Positions 25,864 through 35,540 of a stretch of 64,000 bases of DNA are shown piece after piece. Position 1 is the stretch's first letter. Every line of letters begins with the position of its first letter. The notes beneath the pieces are model-generated. The model was not told where the DNA came from. It did not search any database and saw only the letters and a program-made list of their open reading frames with translations. The translations under genes were made by a program, and so were the position numbers. This DNA comes from Lachnospiraceae bacterium (GTDB taxonomy: Bacteria; Bacillota; Clostridia; Lachnospirales; Lachnospiraceae), in assembly GCA_022792335.1 (NCBI GenBank), contig JAAWAV010000008.1:62001-126000 (forward strand), read 5' to 3'.

Positions 25864-28446
25864 TTATTCACCGACATTGTTTTTCATAATATTTTTAAAC
25901 ACGATATGTTCAATCTGATTTTGTTCATCCAGAAATATTTTATTTGCTTCCTCTTTTTTCTGTTCTGCTTTCCGAACCCTGTCGGCAATTTCTTTCTCTT
26001 TTTCCGGTTTCAATCTTGGAATTGGAATTGTAGCAACAAAATCAGGAGTGATATGATCTACAACAGATGCATAAATTCCTTTTTCCAACAAAATTTTTCC
26101 GATTCCCTCTGTAGAAAGATATGCATAAACATAATATGGATCAATCATTGTTTCATCACAAATAACCCTAATGACATGTTCAGAAACCATTGTTCCTGCC
26201 ATATGATCTGTGACCATGACGACCCGTCCTGTAGAACCGGAACGCGTGATCAAAATCCAGTTTTTTTCAACAAAATGTTTTCTCGCCGGTTTATAATCTT
26301 TCGGGGTATATTTTAAATCAAATGGCCGTACCTGCAGAATTTGAGTCCCCGAATAAAAAGGAACACTTTCCTCGCCAGCTGTTACATAGTTTCTTTTGTG
26401 ACGTCCCGGATAAAAAATACCATGTTCCACGACCAGATCCCCCAATCGAACAATCTCTGTCACATCGTTTCCGACAGATTCTTCCAGCTCTTTTGCAAGA
26501 TTATTTTTGTTCGGATCCCAATACCAGGCGTCAATTCTCCTTGATACGTCTTCGGCAATTTGCTTTGAATGGACGATAAAACAACTAGGAGCATGTTCTC
26601 CTTCCTTTTTTTCTACAGTTCCGGACAATAAATAGTTCTTCCATTGTTTATAAATTTCCGGCAAATCGTTCCAAATCACGGCGTTATCATTATTATCCAA
26701 CAAATCCATTCCGGAAACATCTTTTTTGTACAGGGGATTTCCTCTTCTGTCATGCCCAACCGCTTCAGATACAGCCATGAAAATCGGATAATTTTCTGGA
26801 ATATTTTGTACCTTTTTCAGAAACACAAGGGAAGTTTTCGTTCCCGTATGCGGTTGAAACGCCTCTCTTGGCAAATCTACAATCGCTGTAATTTGTACTT
26901 TTTTCAGTAACCATTTCCGAAATTCGACACTTTCCTCCTGTGCACCTGACAAATTTTGTTTTGGAAGAACAATAACCATCCTTCCGCCTTCTTTTGTATC
27001 GGTAGCGTTTTTGAGATATAAAATATCTCTTTCCACAAACAACTTATCCGGATCTTGCCCTTCTGCCAGTGTATGAGTCGGAAGTCCATCCATTAGCTTA
27101 TGTCCTAATTCATATTGTTTTAGCACATAGTCTCTTGTATCGTCAATTTTTGTTCCGAAGGGGGGATTCGTCGTAATCACATCTACCGTTCCAGGTTTGA
27201 TACGTTTTTTAAAATTTTCATCCAACTTCTCATACGGTTCAAGGGAATCAAAATTATAGATATTACTTTTTCCATCCCCGACAATCGCCATATAGGATTT
27301 TGAGATTCGATATAATAACGGATCTATATCACATCCGAAAATATACTTATCTGCATAGTCCTTTAACATAGCATTGAGCCTGTCCTTGGAAAAACCTCTG
27401 TTTTTATAGAGGGTTTCTATCTGCCTTCTGAATTTTTCAATGGCAATTGATAAAAAACCGCCGGATCCACAAGCCGGATCCAGAATCAGTTCATTATTTT
27501 TATAAGACGGATTTATCACGTCCATCGCAAACCTTACAATTTCACGAGGAGTAAAAAATTGTCCGCTTTCTCCTTTCAGCGTTGACGGCAACAAAATCTC
27601 ATATGCATCTCCCAATGCATCCGTATTTGTGTCCTCATGGGTAAGCGCGATTCCCTGTAACTCGCTGACAATATAAGAAATCCACTCAGCATCATATTCT
27701 AATTGTTCCCCCTTAAACATACTTCCAAAGTCGGGATCATTCAATAATTTTTCATAAAGACCTTCGATTCTTTTTTGAACTGCTTTTTTTCCTTTTTCCG
27801 ACGTAAGTTCTACAGGTGTAACTCTAAATTCGCATAAATCACCTGGACTAATTTCATCCATAATCTTGCAAAACAATAACTTGATAACTTCAACTGCGAT
27901 ATTTTCCTCTCTTTTTATAGGACCATTTCCATATAATTTATAATATATTCTATGGAACAACAGTTTTAAAGCTTTGGCAGGTTTTAAATCCTGTTTCACA
28001 TATCTTCCAATGGTATCCTGTGTTTCACCATAACGGGGCAAAGTAGGAATCGATATAAAATTTGTCGGTTCAGAAGCCAAATCTCTATAATGATAAAAAG
28101 GTCCGGCACTATTCTTCTCATATCCCGCAAACCATACAAAATAGGGAGCCGTCGTGGCTGTGACATAAGAAAAAGCTTGCAAATCGTACTTTTTCTTAGG
28201 GGTTTCAATTTCAATTACAATGTAAGCGTTTTCCTGTTTATGAATATCACTGTTATAGACAATGATATCCACTTTTTCCGCATTACGTTTTGCTCCTCTT
28301 TGCAAAACAACCTCGATATCAATATGTGATTTCGGATATCCTAAATCATCGATCAAAATATGTTCAAAAAGTTGTCTGTACGCTTCTTCCGGATGACTCT
28401 TTACTTCCTTCCCTGTTGCATAATCATAAAATTTATTTTCTGTCAT
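25864..28446 (-). CDS. Single-polypeptide restriction-modification protein (nuclease-like + N6-adenine methylase + specificity domain)
   Basis: 860 residues from ATG 28446 (GGAG six bases upstream). Domains: an HsdR N-terminal-like region (about 1-150) with VDIIVYNSD and IVIEIETPKK; an HsdM-type helical segment; a gamma-class N6-adenine methylase with motif I DPACGSGGF (about 324) and motif IV NPPF (about 427); and one HsdS-like target-recognition domain (about 670-850). The layout is like type IIG or fused type I systems. The nuclease-like site reads E-x-E rather than the usual E-x-K, so cleavage activity is uncertain. The gene is visibly AT-richer than its neighbours and stands alone, suggesting transfer. 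Confidence 0.85.
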   Translation of the reverse strand: MTENKFYDYATGKEVKSHPEEAYRQLFEHILIDDLGYPKSHIDIEVVLQRGAKRNAEKVDIIVYNSDIHKQENAYIVIEIETPKKKYDLQAFSYVTATTAPYFVWFAGYEKNSAGPFYHYRDLASEPTNFISIPTLPRYGETQDTIGRYVKQDLKPAKALKLLFHRIYYKLYGNGPIKREENIAVEVIKLLFCKIMDEISPGDLCEFRVTPVELTSEKGKKAVQKRIEGLYEKLLNDPDFGSMFKGEQLEYDAEWISYIVSELQGIALTHEDTNTDALGDAYEILLPSTLKGESGQFFTPREIVRFAMDVINPSYKNNELILDPACGSGGFLSIAIEKFRRQIETLYKNRGFSKDRLNAMLKDYADKYIFGCDIDPLLYRISKSYMAIVGDGKSNIYNFDSLEPYEKLDENFKKRIKPGTVDVITTNPPFGTKIDDTRDYVLKQYELGHKLMDGLPTHTLAEGQDPDKLFVERDILYLKNATDTKEGGRMVIVLPKQNLSGAQEESVEFRKWLLKKVQITAIVDLPREAFQPHTGTKTSLVFLKKVQNIPENYPIFMAVSEAVGHDRRGNPLYKKDVSGMDLLDNNDNAVIWNDLPEIYKQWKNYLLSGTVEKKEGEHAPSCFIVHSKQIAEDVSRRIDAWYWDPNKNNLAKELEESVGNDVTEIVRLGDLVVEHGIFYPGRHKRNYVTAGEESVPFYSGTQILQVRPFDLKYTPKDYKPARKHFVEKNWILITRSGSTGRVVMVTDHMAGTMVSEHVIRVICDETMIDPYYVYAYLSTEGIGKILLEKGIYASVVDHITPDFVATIPIPRLKPEKEKEIADRVRKAEQKKEEANKIFLDEQNQIEHIVFKNIMKNNVGE

Positions 28447-28539
28447 GATTATCTCCATACCCCAAACCAGAACATTTGTTTCTCCCGCTTAAGATTAACA
28501 TAATGTGACTTTATAATCAAGAACAAAATCCTGAAACTT

Positions 28540-30180
28540 TTACTTCCTCCCACCTCTGGCGGCAATTGCTTCCGCCACCCGGATTCCGTCCATGGCGGCC
28601 GAGGTGATTCCTCCGGCATATCCGGCGCCCTCCCCACAGGGATAGATACCGGGAATGCTACTCTCCAGTTCCTCATTTCGCTCCATCCGGACAGGAGAGG
28701 AAGTGCGGCTTTCCACACCGGAAAGGACGGCGTCATACCGGTCAAACCCTGGAATTTTCTGTCCCCAGAAGTCTATCCCTTCGATGATTGCCCTGTCTAC
28801 AAAATCCGGAAGGATCCCACGAAGGTTGGTATAACAGTTGCTTCCCATGGTATCTGGAAGAATCTCTCCCGGTCCGCTGCTTTTTCTATCTGCCTGAAAG
28901 TCCCCGTAAAGCTGTACCGGTACGGCTCCGTTTCCAAGAAGAAAGGCCCGTTCCTCCAGCCTCCGCTGAAACTCTACGCCGGCAAGAGGATGTACAGGGA
29001 CAGATCCGGAAGAATCAAATGAACAGGGGCGGCGAAAATCCTCAGGAGAAACCGTGACAATAATCGCGCTGTTGGCATTCCTCCCGTCCCTGTTTCTGTT
29101 ACTCATGCCATTGACGGCAAGCCGCCCCTGCTCTGACGAGGCGTTGACCACATAACCTCCGGGGCACATGCAGAAGGAATAAACTCCCCGCCCGTCTGAA
29201 GCTCTGGCCGTCACTTTGTAAGGCGCCGGAGGAAAAAATCCGGCGAACTGTTTCCCATACTGGGCCATCTGGATCATATCCTGAGGATGTTCCACGCGAA
29301 GCCCGACGGCAAATGCTTTGGCATGCATGGAAAGCTGTCGCTCCCAGAGCATACGAAAGGTATCTCTGGCGCTGTGACCGATAGCAAGAACCAGATGTTC
29401 TGTCTGCAAAAGACGACGCTCTCTGCTTTTAGTATCCTCCACAAAAACACCGGAAAGCCTTCTACCTGAAAGCTCCAAATCCACAAGCTTCGTGTGAAAA
29501 TGAAACTCGGCGCCCAGGGCTTCCATCTCTTTCCTCAGATTTCGGAGAACCTTTTTTAACACATCCGTCCCTATATGAGGTTTGCTGTCATAGAGAATTT
29601 CTTCTCCTGCTCCCATGGCGACGAAGGTCTCCAGAACTTTCCGCCCTCTAAAGAGGGGATCTTTGATCAGCGTATTGAGTTTTCCGTCGGAAAAAGTTCC
29701 TGCCCCTCCCTCTCCAAACTGGACGTTGCACTCCGTATCCAGAAGCCCCGTATCCCAGAATCGTCTTACGGATACTTCCCGTTCTTGAATCGGACCTCCT
29801 CTTTCTAGGAGAATTGGAGCAAATCCGGCTTTTGCAAGCATGTACCCACAAAAGAGTCCGGCAGGCCCTGTACCAGCGATGACCGGCCGATGCCCGAACC
29901 TGCCTTCCATTTCTTTGGGAAACTGATATGTCTCCCTTTGAACCATCCGTATTTCCGGCCCTTTGCATCCTCTGAGAATCGTTTCTTCCCGTCTGTTTAG
30001 GGTGACATCCACCTGATAAACCCAAAAAGGAGCCTCTTTTTTTCTGGCGTCAATGGATTTTTTTATAATCTGATAAGTTTGAATATCCTTCTCTGAAAGC
30101 CTGAGTTTTTTGCAGATTTTAGAAAGAAGAAGATCCTCTCCCTCTTCTGGCGCAAGCTTTATCCCCGTCACACGAATCAT
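28540..30180 (-). CDS. FAD-dependent dehydrogenase (COG2509-type)
   Basis: 546 residues from ATG 30180, which overlaps the preceding gene's TGA as ATGA; the track's earlier start lies inside that gene. An N-terminal region (1-90) precedes the FAD-binding GTGPAGLFCGYMLAKAG. Other family motifs are GEGGAGTFSDGKLNT and the C-terminal GEGAGYAGGITSAAMDG. Flavoproteins of this group are widespread but their reaction is unknown. Translational coupling to the BaiN-like flavoprotein suggests joint expression. Confidence 0.85.
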   Translation of the reverse strand: MIRVTGIKLAPEEGEDLLLSKICKKLRLSEKDIQTYQIIKKSIDARKKEAPFWVYQVDVTLNRREETILRGCKGPEIRMVQRETYQFPKEMEGRFGHRPVIAGTGPAGLFCGYMLAKAGFAPILLERGGPIQEREVSVRRFWDTGLLDTECNVQFGEGGAGTFSDGKLNTLIKDPLFRGRKVLETFVAMGAGEEILYDSKPHIGTDVLKKVLRNLRKEMEALGAEFHFHTKLVDLELSGRRLSGVFVEDTKSRERRLLQTEHLVLAIGHSARDTFRMLWERQLSMHAKAFAVGLRVEHPQDMIQMAQYGKQFAGFFPPAPYKVTARASDGRGVYSFCMCPGGYVVNASSEQGRLAVNGMSNRNRDGRNANSAIIVTVSPEDFRRPCSFDSSGSVPVHPLAGVEFQRRLEERAFLLGNGAVPVQLYGDFQADRKSSGPGEILPDTMGSNCYTNLRGILPDFVDRAIIEGIDFWGQKIPGFDRYDAVLSGVESRTSSPVRMERNEELESSIPGIYPCGEGAGYAGGITSAAMDGIRVAEAIAARGGRK

Positions 30181-31448
30181 GGTCTTCCCTGCTTTCCGGC
30201 CAGAAATCCGCTGGCCCATGCCCATTGTAAATTGTAGCCTCCGCAGATACCGTCCACATCCAGAATCTCTCCGGCAAAATAAAGACCGGGAACTGGGATA
30301 GACTCCATGGTGTTCGCCTGTACCTGGCGGGTATCAATCCCTCCGGCTGTCACCTGAGCCTTTGTAAAATCGTTTACTGCTGTGATCTCCAGTGGAAACT
30401 GACAGACCAATTTCGAGAGAATTTGTTTTTTTCGTCTCTCCACACGTCCGGACGGCGCGTGAAGAGGAATCCCAGCTTTTTTTAAGAAAACAGCCACAAG
30501 CTTTTCCGGAAAAAGTCCACAGAGAATCCGGAAACAATCGCCGTCTTTTTCCAAAGCATTAAGAAGAAGTCTTTCTGCCTCTTCGTTTCCGGTCTCTCCA
30601 TATTCCTGGATGTATGTTTCGACTTTTGCCCTATGATATTCCGGGAGAAAGTCCAATTTCGCAAACACGCGTTTCTTTTCTGCAAGGGCTCTGGCAGCAT
30701 GCCGGCTCACCTGAAAGACAGGGATCCCGGAAATCCCGGAATCCGTAAGCTGAATTTCTCCCGTATCCGCCCCCATAAACCATTGTTTCCCATTCTCTTC
30801 CACATACAGGGACACTCGTCCGTCTGTCCGAACCCCAGCTGCCTTCCGAAAAGGAGAAGAGGCGGCCAAAAGCCCTGTAAGAGCCGGAACAGGGGGAATC
30901 AGGCGATGTCCCAGGGAAACTGCCAATGGATAACCGCTCCCGTCAGACCCGGTAAAAGGAGCCGCTTTTCCTCCGCAGGCAAGAACCAGGGCATCGGCGA
31001 AAAAGGACATATCTTCCGTCCGGATTAGAAAGGATTGATCGGCTTTTTTTAAAATTTCCGTCACTTTGCAACCAGTTCGGATCCGAACGCCAAGCCTGGA
31101 AAGTTCTGAAAGAAGCGCCTCCCGGACGGCCGAAGCCTGAGAGGCGCGGGGATAAAGATATCCGTTCCGTTCCTTAAAAAACAATCCGAGCTCCCCGAAA
31201 AAGCGAAGCGTTTCCTTATACCCGAACTGTTTGAGAGCCGGAAGTGGAAAATTCAAATGCTCCGAATGGTAACAGGAAATATCCAGATTTTTATTGGTCA
31301 AATTGCAGCGTCCATTTCCGGTAGAAAGAAGTTTTTTTCCAAGGGTGTCCGTATGTTCCAGAAGCTCGACCCCATCCCCTTCTCTGGCAGAAACAATGGC
31401 CGCCATCATGCCGGCGGCTCCGCCGCCGATAATTATCGTCTGTCTCAT
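30177..31448 (-). CDS. BaiN/HI0933-like flavoprotein
   Basis: 423 residues from ATG 31448. The track start lies 117 bases upstream within the solute-binding gene and is rejected. The Rossmann motif IIIGGGAAGMMAAI at the N-terminus, LLSTGNGRCNLTN and the C-terminal GEILDVDGICGGYNLQWAW are diagnostic of the HI0933 family. Members include the bile-acid gene product BaiN, but most homologues have no proven substrate, and a bile-acid role should not be assumed here. It follows the solute-binding gene after 8 bases. Confidence 0.88.
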   Translation of the reverse strand: MRQTIIIGGGAAGMMAAIVSAREGDGVELLEHTDTLGKKLLSTGNGRCNLTNKNLDISCYHSEHLNFPLPALKQFGYKETLRFFGELGLFFKERNGYLYPRASQASAVREALLSELSRLGVRIRTGCKVTEILKKADQSFLIRTEDMSFFADALVLACGGKAAPFTGSDGSGYPLAVSLGHRLIPPVPALTGLLAASSPFRKAAGVRTDGRVSLYVEENGKQWFMGADTGEIQLTDSGISGIPVFQVSRHAARALAEKKRVFAKLDFLPEYHRAKVETYIQEYGETGNEEAERLLLNALEKDGDCFRILCGLFPEKLVAVFLKKAGIPLHAPSGRVERRKKQILSKLVCQFPLEITAVNDFTKAQVTAGGIDTRQVQANTMESIPVPGLYFAGEILDVDGICGGYNLQWAWASGFLAGKQGRP

Positions 31449-31456
31449 GGGATGCC

Positions 31457-32767
31457 TCACTGATTTTTTAAAGCGGCTTCCTGCAATTCGTCGAACATGG
31501 CCATGCATTCCTCCACAGAAGCTCCATTTAATAACTCCCGTACAATGAGGCAGGTATTTCCCCACTGCTCCACATTCATACTCGCGTTGGAACCCAGGAC
31601 ATATACCCCTTCATTGACCCTATTGTTTAGAGGTTTTAAGGCTTCAATACAGTCCACTTCCACATTTTTGGAAGGAGAAATGACCTTATTTGTTTCGGAA
31701 TATAGTTGCAGCGCTTCATCAGAAAGGATGATTTCCAGAACGTTAAGCGCTTCTTCCAGATGCTCTGCTTCCGCACAGATTCCATAGCCGGTCATGGAAA
31801 TGACGGGCATCTGTCCAAAAGAACTGGGAAATCCGATGACCTGCATATTAAAATCCGGATTTCCATAAGCAGTTTGTGCATTGGCCGCAGACCAGTAGGC
31901 CATAACAATGGGAGTTTTTCCTGCCAGAAAATCAGGGCCTTCGCCTTCGATTGCCTCATAAGTATAAGCAGCTTTGGCGTCAATATAACCTTTGTCTATC
32001 AGTTCTTTTAAATATTCAAAACCAGGACGCATATAGTCGCTGTATTTTGCTGTTCCGTTATTCAGGGCTTCAATCTGCGCTTTTGTATTGCCTCCGTTAT
32101 AAAGTTCGGCATAAGCCTGGGCAAAAACAAAATTTTCCAGCCACCAGCGGTTGGCGCCGATGGGAGTTTCTATTCCGTTTTCCTTAAATACCCGACAACA
32201 TTCCATAAATTCTTCCGGAGTATTTGGCAGTTCCAGATGATACTGATCAAACAGGTCCTTATTGACAAACAAACCGTGAGCGACGACCTCCTGAGGGATA
32301 GCGACCAGCTTTCCGTCCACCGTATTGGCTATCTTTACGACCTCTCTTAAGTTGGAGACACAAGGAAGGCCAGATAAATCTGCCAGTTCTCCCTCTGAAC
32401 CGGAAATCTGGATGATATCCGGATTTAACAAATATAGATCATCCATATGGCTGCGCACACGGTCAAGGGCTACATCATCATACGTCTTTTCCTCATAATT
32501 TTCCGCAGTATAAGTCCGATATTCCACCGTCAGCCCAAGACGCTCCTCAGCCATAATCACCGTCTGATCAAAAGCGCTTCTTGCAGCGTTTTTCAAATCC
32601 GGTTTAGACTTTTCCATCGGACCAAAGAGATTGACGACTGTTTTTATCTCTTCTTCATTATCCGCCAGATTATCGGTGGAACTTCTTTTATTTCCACAAC
32701 TGGCAGCAGTCAATAGAATACTCCCCACCAGAAAGAGGGGCAGGAATCGCTTGACAAAAATTTTCAC
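31457..32767 (-). CDS. Extracellular solute-binding lipoprotein (family 1)
   Basis: 436 residues. The signal peptide ends in the lipobox LTAASC, with Cys24 as the lipidation site. The mature part has the family 1 binding-protein layout (ANTVDGKLVAIP; FLAGKTPIVMAYW). It starts at GTG 32767 with AGGAGG nine bases upstream. No ABC permease or ATPase is encoded nearby. It lies 3 bases after a hybrid histidine kinase gene, so it may present a ligand to the kinase's outer domain; this is inference from position. Confidence 0.87.
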   Translation of the reverse strand: MKIFVKRFLPLFLVGSILLTAASCGNKRSSTDNLADNEEEIKTVVNLFGPMEKSKPDLKNAARSAFDQTVIMAEERLGLTVEYRTYTAENYEEKTYDDVALDRVRSHMDDLYLLNPDIIQISGSEGELADLSGLPCVSNLREVVKIANTVDGKLVAIPQEVVAHGLFVNKDLFDQYHLELPNTPEEFMECCRVFKENGIETPIGANRWWLENFVFAQAYAELYNGGNTKAQIEALNNGTAKYSDYMRPGFEYLKELIDKGYIDAKAAYTYEAIEGEGPDFLAGKTPIVMAYWSAANAQTAYGNPDFNMQVIGFPSSFGQMPVISMTGYGICAEAEHLEEALNVLEIILSDEALQLYSETNKVISPSKNVEVDCIEALKPLNNRVNEGVYVLGSNASMNVEQWGNTCLIVRELLNGASVEECMAMFDELQEAALKNQ

Positions 32768-32770
32768 ACC

Positions 32771-35401
32771 TTAATTCCTCCTTTTGGAAAATTGATTTAC
32801 CGCGATTCTTAAAAGTTCCATATCGATGGGCTTTGCAACATGGGCGTCCATACCGGCGTCTATCGCCTCCTTCACATCTTCAGAAAACGCATTTGCCGTC
32901 ATGGCAATAATCGGTATGGTTTTTGCATCTTCCCTTTCCAGAGCACGGATGGCCTTCGTCGCTTCATAACCATTCATGACAGGCATCTGAACATCCATCA
33001 AAATTGCGTCGAATCGTCCCGGTTCTGTATCCCGGAATCGCTCCAGTGCCATCTGACCATTTTCTACAAGCTCACAGGTAGCACCATCCATATCCAAAAA
33101 TTCCTGAACAATCTCCGCATTGATTTCATTATCTTCCGCCACAAGGAAGTGATGTCCTTCCAGACTGTCATGTCCCTCTGTGGCAAATTCTTCTGAAGAA
33201 GACGGAGACTTCAAAGTTTCTATATGGCGGCGCGATGCGGTCATTTCCATCTCTAAAAGTAACTCCCGGAAAGCAGACACAAAGAAAGGCTTTGTCAGAT
33301 GCCCGTCGACTCTCGCGCCGGTCGCCTCGTTTTCGATTTCATCCCAGTCATAGGAGGTCAGGAAAAAGACGGGAACAAAGTCCGGCAGGATTTTTCGAAG
33401 TTCTTTTGCCGTTTCGAGACCGCTCATATGCTGCGGCATCTGCCAATCCAGTAAAATGACGTCGTAATGGCCGCCTTGCCCGTAACATTCCTGTACTTTG
33501 CGGATTCCCTCTTCTCCACTGAAAGCGACATCCACCTGAACTCCGGAATCTTCCATTAACATCCGGATATTCTGGCAAATCTCCTCGTCATCGTCCACCG
33601 TCAGGATTCGGGAAATACCATGATGTTCCCAGAACCGCTCTTCTATTTTTTCGTCCGGAATCCGAAGTTCCAGATCAACGGTAAAAATTGTTCCCTTATC
33701 TACTTCACTGGAAACCTGAATGGTTCCACCCATCAACTCGACAATGTTTTTTGTGATAGCCATACCAAGTCCAGTTCCCTGAACCTTGTTGGTGGTACTG
33801 TTCTCCGCTCTGGTAAAAGCGTCAAAAATAACGTTCAGATATTCCGGGGTCATCCCAAAACCGTTATCCTCCACCTCAATCCGGATGTGTTCATACTGGG
33901 GAGAACGCTGTTCCAGACCAATGATACGAAACCAGATGGTCCCGCCTTCTCCCGTATACTTTACAGCATTAGAAAGAAGATTGAGCAGAATTTGATTTAA
34001 TCTGGTTTCGTCTCCAACCAGGAGTTCATGCTTGACTCCGGTCACGATAATCTCAAACTCCTGCCCTTTGGCTTTGGCCGCCGGACGAATGATAGAGTCC
34101 ACAGAGGCAACCACATGATTTAAAGCAAATTCTCCGATGGTAAGCACCACTTTTCCGCTCTCTATCTTAGAAACGTCCAGGACATCATTGATCAGACCCA
34201 GAAGATGCTGCCCGGAAGCTGTAATCTTCTTTGTATAATCCCGAACTCTGGCAGGGCTATCGGCATTCTTTGCAAGCAACGCTGCGAACCCTAAAATAGC
34301 GTTCATCGGAGTCCGGATATCGTGAGACATATTGGCCAAGAAAGTAGTCTTGGAATGGCTGGCAATCTGAGCCGCCTGCAGTGCCTCTGCCAACTGTTTG
34401 TTATGTATCCTCCGTTCTTCTTCTTGTTCTTTTCGTATTTTACTTTTCTGCCGTTCTGTAAGAAAGAAAAGAACAAAGCAGGCCAGAAATGCCACCAGCA
34501 TGGATGCTACGACAATATAAATATTCTGATTTACTGCAGTTCCCTCCCGCTGGATTGCCTCCACAGGCACGTATCCAATCAGATAGATTGCATTTTCTTC
34601 CACCGCCCACATGTAGATCAGAGCTTCCCGCCCCTGAACATTGTGATAAAACATGACATTCTTTCCGGAGTCCAGATTTTCTGCAATCATATCTCGGACA
34701 GGTTTTTCGATAATGTTGTTGGCGCGGCAAAAATCCTCCAGATTCAAATGGCCTGCGTCCCGCTCTCCCATTCCTTTCGGCTTTAACACAAGCCGTTCGC
34801 TGGTGGTATCCATCAGATAAAGCGTCGCATTGGTGTTATAAAAATTATCAGGAAGCGCATCATCCAGAATGTCATAGACATATTCCACATAAAGCGTCGC
34901 GATTTCCTGTTCGTCTCTTAAAACCGGACAGGAGATGGTATAGGCCCAGGTCCCCATACTATTCAGATAAGATCGGGAAATCGGAAGCCCCTCAACCATA
35001 TTTCCTGTGGAAAAATCCAATTCATCCGGTGAAAAGAGATCTCCGGAGTTGGAAACGCCTTCCCGCTCTCCGGTCAATACCAGTGACAGCTTTACCATCA
35101 TACGGCTGCTTTCGTAAGAGTAAAGGTAATTTTCCGGATTCTCAGCACGGGCGAGCTGCTTTGCAATCTCTTTCTGGAAATCCGCTTCCATCTCCAGGAT
35201 CGTCTCAATGGTCCCCTGGATCATCTCCAGACTCTCACTTAAATTTCCAATAGCCGCCTCGGACATTTCCGTCGACACACTCCTGGATACGGAAAACACA
35301 ACGACTGCCAATATAAAAAAAAGAACGATAACAAGAACAATGAAACTTCGTTCCATACCGGTTTTCTTTCTTTTCTCTTCTTTTATGGACATTCTTTTCA
35401 T
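32771..35401 (-). CDS. Hybrid sensor histidine kinase with two receiver domains
   Basis: 876 residues. Membrane helices lie at about 20-42 and 290-312 and enclose a roughly 245-residue extracytoplasmic sensor, possibly Cache-like. HisKA carries SHDIRTPMN (His near residue 360). HATPase_c has NLLSNAVKYT and EDNGFGM. REC1 contains LLDWQMP (Asp near 650) and REC2 contains LMDVQMPVMNG (near 800). There is no HPt domain, so phosphotransfer to an output partner would need a separate protein. The gene opens a run with the solute-binding protein and two flavoproteins. Confidence 0.93.
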   Translation of the reverse strand: MKRMSIKEEKRKKTGMERSFIVLVIVLFFILAVVVFSVSRSVSTEMSEAAIGNLSESLEMIQGTIETILEMEADFQKEIAKQLARAENPENYLYSYESSRMMVKLSLVLTGEREGVSNSGDLFSPDELDFSTGNMVEGLPISRSYLNSMGTWAYTISCPVLRDEQEIATLYVEYVYDILDDALPDNFYNTNATLYLMDTTSERLVLKPKGMGERDAGHLNLEDFCRANNIIEKPVRDMIAENLDSGKNVMFYHNVQGREALIYMWAVEENAIYLIGYVPVEAIQREGTAVNQNIYIVVASMLVAFLACFVLFFLTERQKSKIRKEQEEERRIHNKQLAEALQAAQIASHSKTTFLANMSHDIRTPMNAILGFAALLAKNADSPARVRDYTKKITASGQHLLGLINDVLDVSKIESGKVVLTIGEFALNHVVASVDSIIRPAAKAKGQEFEIIVTGVKHELLVGDETRLNQILLNLLSNAVKYTGEGGTIWFRIIGLEQRSPQYEHIRIEVEDNGFGMTPEYLNVIFDAFTRAENSTTNKVQGTGLGMAITKNIVELMGGTIQVSSEVDKGTIFTVDLELRIPDEKIEERFWEHHGISRILTVDDDEEICQNIRMLMEDSGVQVDVAFSGEEGIRKVQECYGQGGHYDVILLDWQMPQHMSGLETAKELRKILPDFVPVFFLTSYDWDEIENEATGARVDGHLTKPFFVSAFRELLLEMEMTASRRHIETLKSPSSSEEFATEGHDSLEGHHFLVAEDNEINAEIVQEFLDMDGATCELVENGQMALERFRDTEPGRFDAILMDVQMPVMNGYEATKAIRALEREDAKTIPIIAMTANAFSEDVKEAIDAGMDAHVAKPIDMELLRIAVNQFSKRRN

Positions 35402-35480
35402 ATTTACGCCCCAAAAGGAGCCCGCCTGGTTTTGGCAGACCCCTTTTCCAGATCATTCACTAACAGTTATAGTATAGTAT

Positions 35481-35509
35481 ATTATATACCGATTTATCTG
35501 AATAGTCAA
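35481..35509 (-). promoter_or_regulatory. Sigma-A type promoter of the hybrid-kinase run
   Basis: On the minus strand, TTGACT (35509-35504), a 17-base spacer and a perfect TATAAT (35486-35481) lie about 80 bases before the kinase ATG. An imperfect hairpin (35413-35447, AAAAGG/CCTTTT and GCC/GGC arms) sits in the leader near the weak ribosome site. Confidence 0.8.
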
Positions 35510-35540
35510 TTTTTCCAGAACCGTTACCCGATATTTTCCA

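Noticed and set aside
25686-25877. 63-codon minus-strand ORF between proB and the R-M gene
   Set aside because: Overlaps the proB promoter and the end of the R-M gene; no ribosome site and no conserved motif.
28449-28745. 98-codon minus-strand ORF
   Set aside because: Another frame of the end of the FAD dehydrogenase gene; low-complexity, shadow-like translation.
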